Source of the DNA: Pomacea canaliculata
Lineage: Eukaryota; Mollusca; Gastropoda; Architaenioglossa; Ampullariidae
Reading direction: 5' to 3'
Assembly: GCF_003073045.1 (NCBI RefSeq)
Contig: NC_037595.1
Location: 12,764,074 to 12,828,073 of the forward strand
Length of the DNA: 64,000 bases
The notes beneath the pieces were generated by a model. It was not told where the DNA came from. It saw only the letters and a program-made list of their open reading frames with translations, and did no database searches. Below, one piece after another: positions 59,301-64,000 of this stretch (the first letter of the stretch is position 1; each line of letters starts with the position of its first letter). Position numbers and translations under genes: made by a program.

Positions 59301-60763
59301 AAGTCCACGGGGATCAGCAGACACTCTGATGGTTCGAAAAGAAACAGGATATTCAGGGTATTTGAAATCGCTAATCTTTGCAAACAGGTGGCTTAAGCTT
59401 CTTCGTGTTAATCCATTATGAAATTAGATCGCTGACTTTATATTTCAGGAACCAAGAATAAAGTACAAACAAAAATTTCAAAAATCAACCAGAAAAATTC
59501 CAATCATCAAACAGACTGAAACAGATGGTAATGTCCTGATTCATTGGTAAGCAGAAAAAAAATTCTATTTTAATACATGTGAAATGTAGAAGCTTTACAG
59601 CAAAGGTTAGACTACATTGTGTAATTCAGACCTCAAGGCCGGAGTTGTGAGGGATTTTTTCACAATGTTTACTAGGTCTGCCTAGCAGGTATGTTTGTTT
59701 TGCATAGTTCAAACCTTGTCCTGACGACAACTTTCTAAAAGCTAGGTGTTTACCCGTGTAGCACCTACCCGTCTGCTGGCTGTTGGGCCACCAGCCCAGG
59801 TCACAAGCCTGACAGTGGGCTTCGTCCACGACGATCTCATTCTCTTTGCACGGGACACACACCCAGCAGCACGTGATGCCATCTGACCCAACCCCCTCCT
59901 GCACACGTGAGGTCATGGTCAAAGGAAATACACCATACATATTCTTTAACTAATAATACTTCTCACCATTTTTCGGGATCGAATCATTAAATTAATAAAA
60001 GTAAATAACATCTATAGCAGAAGGAAAAATTTGTTTTAAATGCTTTTATAGAAGTTTTGGGTTCAATGCAGGTTAGAAACGTTGGATTCTAAAAGTGAAA
60101 AGTTTTGAAATGATTAATACAGAGAGAAATGTTATATCAGCTTCAGGGTACACACATACACACTGACTGGGGACAGAAATATAACACACATGGAAACATA
60201 TACAATACACAGACATAAGCAGCAGTCAGCTTACATTCTCAACAACATACGCACATTCTATTATTTTAGAAGAAAATTCTGCCAGGCAATTTTTTCCCCG
60301 TGATTACATTTTCTCTTGTGTCTTCATCAAGTTCTGATAAATCTGCAGTCTAGATTCGTGGTGCTGATCAAGAAAATAGGGGCCAAAATTCAATATTCCC
60401 AAACTGACTTGCCCGGTGTCATTCTAAATCACCTCCATTTTTCCCCCGCCCCGTAAGTGGTGGGGAGACGGGCTCGGTGGGCAGGAGAAGGGAGTCGGTT
60501 TCGAAAATGAAGGATTACCGCTATTGACGGGGACTAATAGCAGCTCGGGGGCAGCTGGGTCCCTCCTACTAACCTTTACAAACCCAACTTTGCAGGGCTC
60601 ACTGCAGGCTGACCGGAATGCTTTGGTGTGGTCTTTGCCGGGCCAGTAGATGGCGCTCTCGTTCAACTCCAGGTTGCCCATCGTCCATCGCCCGATGGTG
60701 ACGTATTTATAGGTCAGGTTATTGTCGGTCGTGTAGTACGGCTGGTAATTCAATATCTCGTAA
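51520..60763 (-). CDS. Group I-like metabotropic glutamate receptor (3' half; 4 exons in view)
   Basis: A class C G-protein-coupled receptor of the plasma membrane, expected at synapses or in sensory cells. Minus-strand exons in transcript order: 60763-60574 (end of ligand-binding domain into cysteine-rich domain), 59898-59769 (cysteine-rich domain), 59325-58437 (seven helices), 52804-51520 (cytoplasmic tail and stop). All phases agree. Landmarks: FRSACSEPCKVGFVK, CCWVCVPCKENE, CQACDLGWWPN, DTPVVKASTRELSYI, KKPRFMSA in loop 2, FNEAKFIGFTMYTTC, FFPKVYIILWAPEKN and AFTTS. RFMSA and AFTTS-x-x-VR-x-H-x-G match group I (mGluR1/5) rather than groups II/III, implying Gq coupling. The glutamate-binding Venus-flytrap exons lie beyond 64000. 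Confidence 0.93.
51938..52004 (-). repeat. CAC/CAT triplet tract encoding polyhistidine
   Basis: The plus strand shows GTG/ATG triplets; the receptor reading is PHPHHHHHHHHQHHHHN. The mix of CAC, CAT and CAA codons shows it is not a pure repeat. Confidence 0.9.
52805..58436. other. Intron of the glutamate receptor (between 7TM and tail exons)
   Basis: About 5.6 kb. Contains a (CAGA)n run at 53227-53307 and CCT/CAT triplet tracts near 53020-53050. A 203-codon minus-strand open frame (53989-54600) shows no family resemblance and is judged spurious. No further exon was identified, although a small alternative exon could be missed. Confidence 0.7.
53227..53307. repeat. (CAGA)n microsatellite
   Basis: About 20 perfect tetranucleotide units, in the receptor's last intron. 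Confidence 0.97.
58437..59325 (-). CDS. Glutamate receptor seven-transmembrane exon
   Basis: One 889-bp exon carries all seven helices. Start: ECLLIPVDFVTWHHTGSVVV. TM2-3: SYILLIGIALAFSCNFLLVA. Loop 2: NRIARILEGSKRIMTKKPRF. TM5: IIVPLGFDLFLIFMCTLYAV. TM6: FTMYTTCVIWLGFFPIYFG. TM7: LSAAIALLLLFFPKVYIILW. It ends SDSMEF plus two bases at a GTTAGT donor. Reading through the donor would give a different short tail ending near 58304. Confidence 0.94.
59769..59898 (-). CDS. Glutamate receptor cysteine-rich domain exon
   Basis: Encodes EGVGSDGITCCWVCVPCKEN, then CQACDLGWWPNSQQT. The cysteine spacing (CCWVCVPC...CQAC) is that of mGluRs. The donor taken is the first of two (g|GTAGGT), because joining to 59325 then restores the T-x-C...IPV order of the family. 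Confidence 0.9.
60574..60763 (-). CDS. Glutamate receptor exon: end of ligand-binding domain and start of cysteine-rich domain
   Basis: Begins after tgtggcag. Gives YEILNYQPYY, LTYKYVTIGRWTMGNLEL and FRSACSEPCKVGFVK. These match the last strands of the Venus-flytrap domain and the conserved CSEPC that opens the cysteine-rich domain. The donor GTTAGT follows in phase 0. Confidence 0.88.
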
Positions 60764-61165
60764 CTGCCACAGAAAACAAATTCTCCCTGTGGCGTGTTGG
60801 TTCTGCTTTGATGAACACTCGAGTTCAGTCATGCACGAACAAATATCGGTTTTGTCGTTAATACGCGAGGATGTGTTTCATGTTAACTGTCTGCATCAAT
60901 CTTGCACACAAATTTCAATATAACAATAAAAGGGCAGACAATCAAAACTTTAGCACTCGTGTAGTTTGCGTACACGCGATCGAAACAGAGATCACCATCA
61001 AAGAATCATTAAAAAAAAAACAGAACTGAGGTCGTATGTCTTAGGATGGAGGAAGGAGGGGGATAAACAACAGAGGCGTAAACAATCCCTTTGAATTTTT
61101 TTTCTTGTCCCTCTCTCTCTCCCCTCACGTTTTCCCATCGCTTTGTCTCTCCCCTCTTTCCAGTA

Positions 61166-61657
61166 CAGGTAGTCCTCGACTTACGACGGGGATCCGTTCT
61201 TAACGCGGCGTCGTAAACCGAATTTCGACGTAAGTCGGATCCTACGTTCATACAGTACTGTACCATAATAGCAGTACAGTACTGCAAACACTTAGCCTAT
61301 CCAAACACCTATCCTAACACAGTACCCTACATAATTATCAATCAACATAAGTACAGTAAAATATTGTAGTACACTACGCTTTGTTATCACTGTCGCTTTC
61401 ATAGGAGCAGATGCTGTCACGTGTTCAAGTATGCGATCTTTATCCTTGATAATCGTAGCGACAGTCGAACGACTAAGTCCTAATGACCTGCCAATTTCTG
61501 TTGCTGTTTCCCCTTCTCAGATTGCCTTATTTTATCCACTTTCACCTCCATGGTGATGGCCTTCCTTTTCTTTGATGCACTGACCTCGTAAGTCGGAATG
61601 AGCGTCGTAACCACGAAACGACGTAACTCGAGACCGTCGTAACCCGAGGACTACCTG
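61166..61657 (-). mobile_element. pogo/Tigger-like DNA transposon, internally deleted, non-autonomous
   Basis: A 492-bp element between TA dinucleotides (61164-61165 and 61658-61659). It starts CAGGTAGTCCTCG and ends with the reverse complement CGAGGACTACCTG. The first 22 bp of each terminus match at 20 positions. On the minus strand a fragment of a CENP-B-like helix-turn-helix is visible: SKKRKAITMEVKVDKIRQSE, then in another frame GETATEIGRSLGLSRSTVAT. The frame slip and the missing DDE catalytic region show that it cannot make a transposase. Confidence 0.88.
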
Positions 61658-63877
61658 TACTCTAGTATCCATCATTTTCCAGCCTGGGTTCAACCTCTAC
61701 CTAATCTGTGTCAACTAGCTAGGGGGCGTAATTCAATTTGCACGCTATATAACACAAAGCGAATTCACAGTGACGAGAGTTCTTCTCCCTTACTACCCCC
61801 GTGCCTCGTAAGAAGGGGAGGGGAAGGTTGGGAGGGAGCTTGTTCAAAGGTTCGCAAGCTTGCAAGCAGGCCCCGTTTCTTTTCGCTTGACGAAAGATAA
61901 GAGCAGAGGGCGCTCGTCCGAGCCTCACTCGGGTTCTCAACACATCGATGAGCCGGGTCCCTGGCAACCCTGCTCCTCGCCAGTGTAGGAACAGAATGTC
62001 GGATAGTGATGCTGGTTACAGCAGCTGGGTCTTGTTCTGCACATCATCATCATCTCCTCCAACTGACATCACAGTCATTTCACCGGTTTGTTCCTTCCGG
62101 CTTGGAAATGTTTTCTCGAACTGTCGGTTTATTGTGCTTAATCCATCTTTTTTTTTTTTAATCGCGATTGTGGTGAGATTTTAATATAATTTGTGAATAT
62201 TAAATCTTGAATTTCTTTAAAAGCATTATCAATTTAGCAACAGATAAATGATCTTTGTGATGGCTTAAATGCCTTACAAAAAGAAGAAATAAAAGGAGAA
62301 AAAAATTAAGTTTAAGAAAAAGCCAACAAACTCAGCGCCTTTCCGTGTTATCTCTATTTTGTTATCTTGGTCTTCAAAGCTTTTCTCTTCTGTTTCGCAC
62401 ACGGATGAAAAGAAGATGGGGGGAATACAGTTATAAGAATGGCCTAAGCTGTATCAAAGCCATCAGTCACGTTTCAGGTCAGAAATATTTGGCGACAACA
62501 GATTGTAAACTCTCTCCCAAGTAGCTCAACCCTTGATGGTGGTGTGTCGACTCTGAATAACTTGTAAACATGTGCCCCATAAATGCTGGTCATTATTATC
62601 AACATCAATTTATTGAAAGGAAGAACACAGAGAAAAAGAGGGAAAAAAAACACAGGAGGAGAACAAAAAGAAGAAGTGGAGGAGAACAAAGTCGCAGGCC
62701 CTATATGTTAATACAGACAGGTCTACTGCACTGAATCCAGTTTTCTTAACAAAAAAATACCGGCTAGTGGTTCACACAATTTTCTCCTTAAAGATGTTTT
62801 ACCAGTATTTTTGTGACAGCCAAACCTTCCCAGCTATGCTAACTGCGCTCTGCTCTGCATCGCAAGATGGAGGTAATGTGAATGTGTCCACAGCATGGGG
62901 TGGGCGTGACAGACACCAATGAATAAACGACTTTGTGACAAGAGTTAACGGATGGTTTGAGGCATGTCTTCAAAGAGAAAAACCCACCAACAGCAGGTAA
63001 AAATCATGTTGCTGTTTACAAAACTGAGTAATGGCCTGCAACAATTTATACATTATTCAGAGAGCAATTAAGGGGCAAAACAACAAGGTCCAACAATTGC
63101 TAGGCTTCAAAGTGGGGACTGAATGCTGGTTTTCAATCTGGGCACGAAGCCAAAAACCGTTACAAACTTGTATTTCTGAGACAACGATGATTAGTTCTAC
63201 TTAACTCTGTGTGTGTTTGTGTGTTTTCTACCTTTAGAGATGTGCGGGTGTGTGTTTATTCAACTGAATCAAGTAAGTATTTATTAAACAATTAAATATA
63301 TATTGCACTATATAGGCTCGCACATTTAAAACAATATATATATATATGTTATACTCTTCAGATATAATTAGTAATACAGATTGTGTATAGAGACGCATGG
63401 CATTTATCAAAATAAACAATATTCGTATTCGCACAGAAGAGAATCTGTCAGTTAAAGCACAGCCTAAGTTTTGATATGTAAACAGTGATTTTCTCTTTGC
63501 CTGGGTTGTGTTTCAAGAATAAAGACAATGATTCCGACCTGCCACTGTGCGTGACCAGTTGAGCTCGTTCGAATGAAACACTTATACAGCTTTCCCCAGT
63601 TGCCTATAATTTTCTCCTCTGCGCGGCTGTCCATCCTCTCCTGTTCCTACACTATTTATTTTCTTGTCTTGTTTTGCTCTGTTGTTTCTTGTTTTGTTTG
63701 ATTTGGTTTTGTTTGAATTTGTCTTTTTTTGTTATTTCTGTTTGCGTTAAATCTCTCTTTGCTGTAACCGATTCCTGACAAGTGACAGTCAAGAAATATA
63801 GATGTTGACTCACGAGGGAGACAGGGACGGTGGAAGAGTGAGAGAGAGGGAGGGAGCTAGAGTGGTTGGATGAGTAA

Positions 63878-63913
63878 CTGTGTCTCCTGCATATCATCTC
63901 TCAGGAGACACAG
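63878..63913. repeat. Perfect 12-bp inverted repeat (hairpin) with 12-nt loop
   Basis: CTGTGTCTCCTG (63878-63889) is followed after 12 nt by its exact complement CAGGAGACACAG (63902-63913). A second pairing, TCAGGAGA (63901-63908) with TCTCCTGA (63963-63970), overlaps the right arm. Confidence 0.7.
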
Positions 63914-64000
63914 CTCATAGTTGGTGAGCAGCAACAACATGGCACTAAAGGGATGTTGCTGATCTCCTGATGTCTCTCTTTTACTTTGTGTCGGATCCTG

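Larger units (their letters stand above)
60764..64000. other. Glutamate receptor upstream intron (to window end)
   Basis: No receptor exon was found here; the ligand-binding exons must lie further right. The stretch contains the pogo-type element (61166-61657) and a hairpin-forming segment (63878-63913). Remaining sequence is A+T-rich with short purine runs. Confidence 0.65.

Overview
This is intron-rich animal nuclear DNA from a lophotrochozoan, most likely a gastropod mollusc. The signs are GT/AG-spliced genes with short exons and kilobase introns in an A+T-rich background, tRNA-derived SINEs, a decayed RNase H-bearing LINE, a pogo/Tigger-like DNA transposon, and many tri-, tetra- and pentanucleotide microsatellites. 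The mollusc placement is an inference from protein and repeat style. Species cannot be read from the window. No bacterial operons, CRISPR arrays or convincing tRNA/rRNA genes were seen.

Four protein-coding genes are supported, each by splice junctions whose phases all agree. (1) 45-16313, plus strand: the 3' three-quarters of a receptor-type protein tyrosine phosphatase of the R3 (PTPRB/J/O/H-like) architecture. It has 37 exons in view: tandem fibronectin III domains arranged as a duplicated cassette, a membrane-proximal domain with a furin-type site, one transmembrane helix, one PTP domain and a tail with YANL and YANV tyrosine motifs. Its 5' end lies before the window. (2) 20235-30974, plus strand: a complete 10-exon, 582-residue FLVCR-family (SLC49) major facilitator transporter. 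(3) 43188-44450, plus strand: a two-exon, 296-residue charged, mostly helical-looking protein of unknown function. (4) 51520-60763, minus strand: the 3' half of a group I-like metabotropic glutamate receptor (end of the ligand-binding domain, cysteine-rich domain, 7TM exon and a 427-residue cytoplasmic tail). Its upstream exons lie beyond 64000.

The genes are not an operon and share no evident pathway. Receptor phosphatase and metabotropic glutamate receptor are both cell-surface signalling proteins, and the FLVCR-like protein is a small-molecule transporter. Between them lie 16.3-20.2 kb, 31-43.2 kb and 44.5-51.5 kb of sequence with no confident gene. These hold a LINE 3' end (about 31.57-32.15 kb), two diverged direct copies of a roughly 500-bp repeat (17.9 and 35.1 kb), a diverged ~100-bp repeat pair (39.8 and 43.5 kb) and a degenerate TGACG-motif array (47.2-47.6 kb).

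The most notable observations are: an in-frame stop in one copy of a duplicated FN3 exon; a WPD loop written as WID in an otherwise canonical phosphatase; a 21-bp minisatellite that forms the C-terminus of the transporter and runs across its stop codon; a SINE and a LINE in the window sharing the same 3' tail; a TA-flanked, CAG-ended pogo-type element carrying a broken helix-turn-helix; and a glutamate-receptor tail with a polyhistidine run and a PDZ-type end but no canonical Homer motif.
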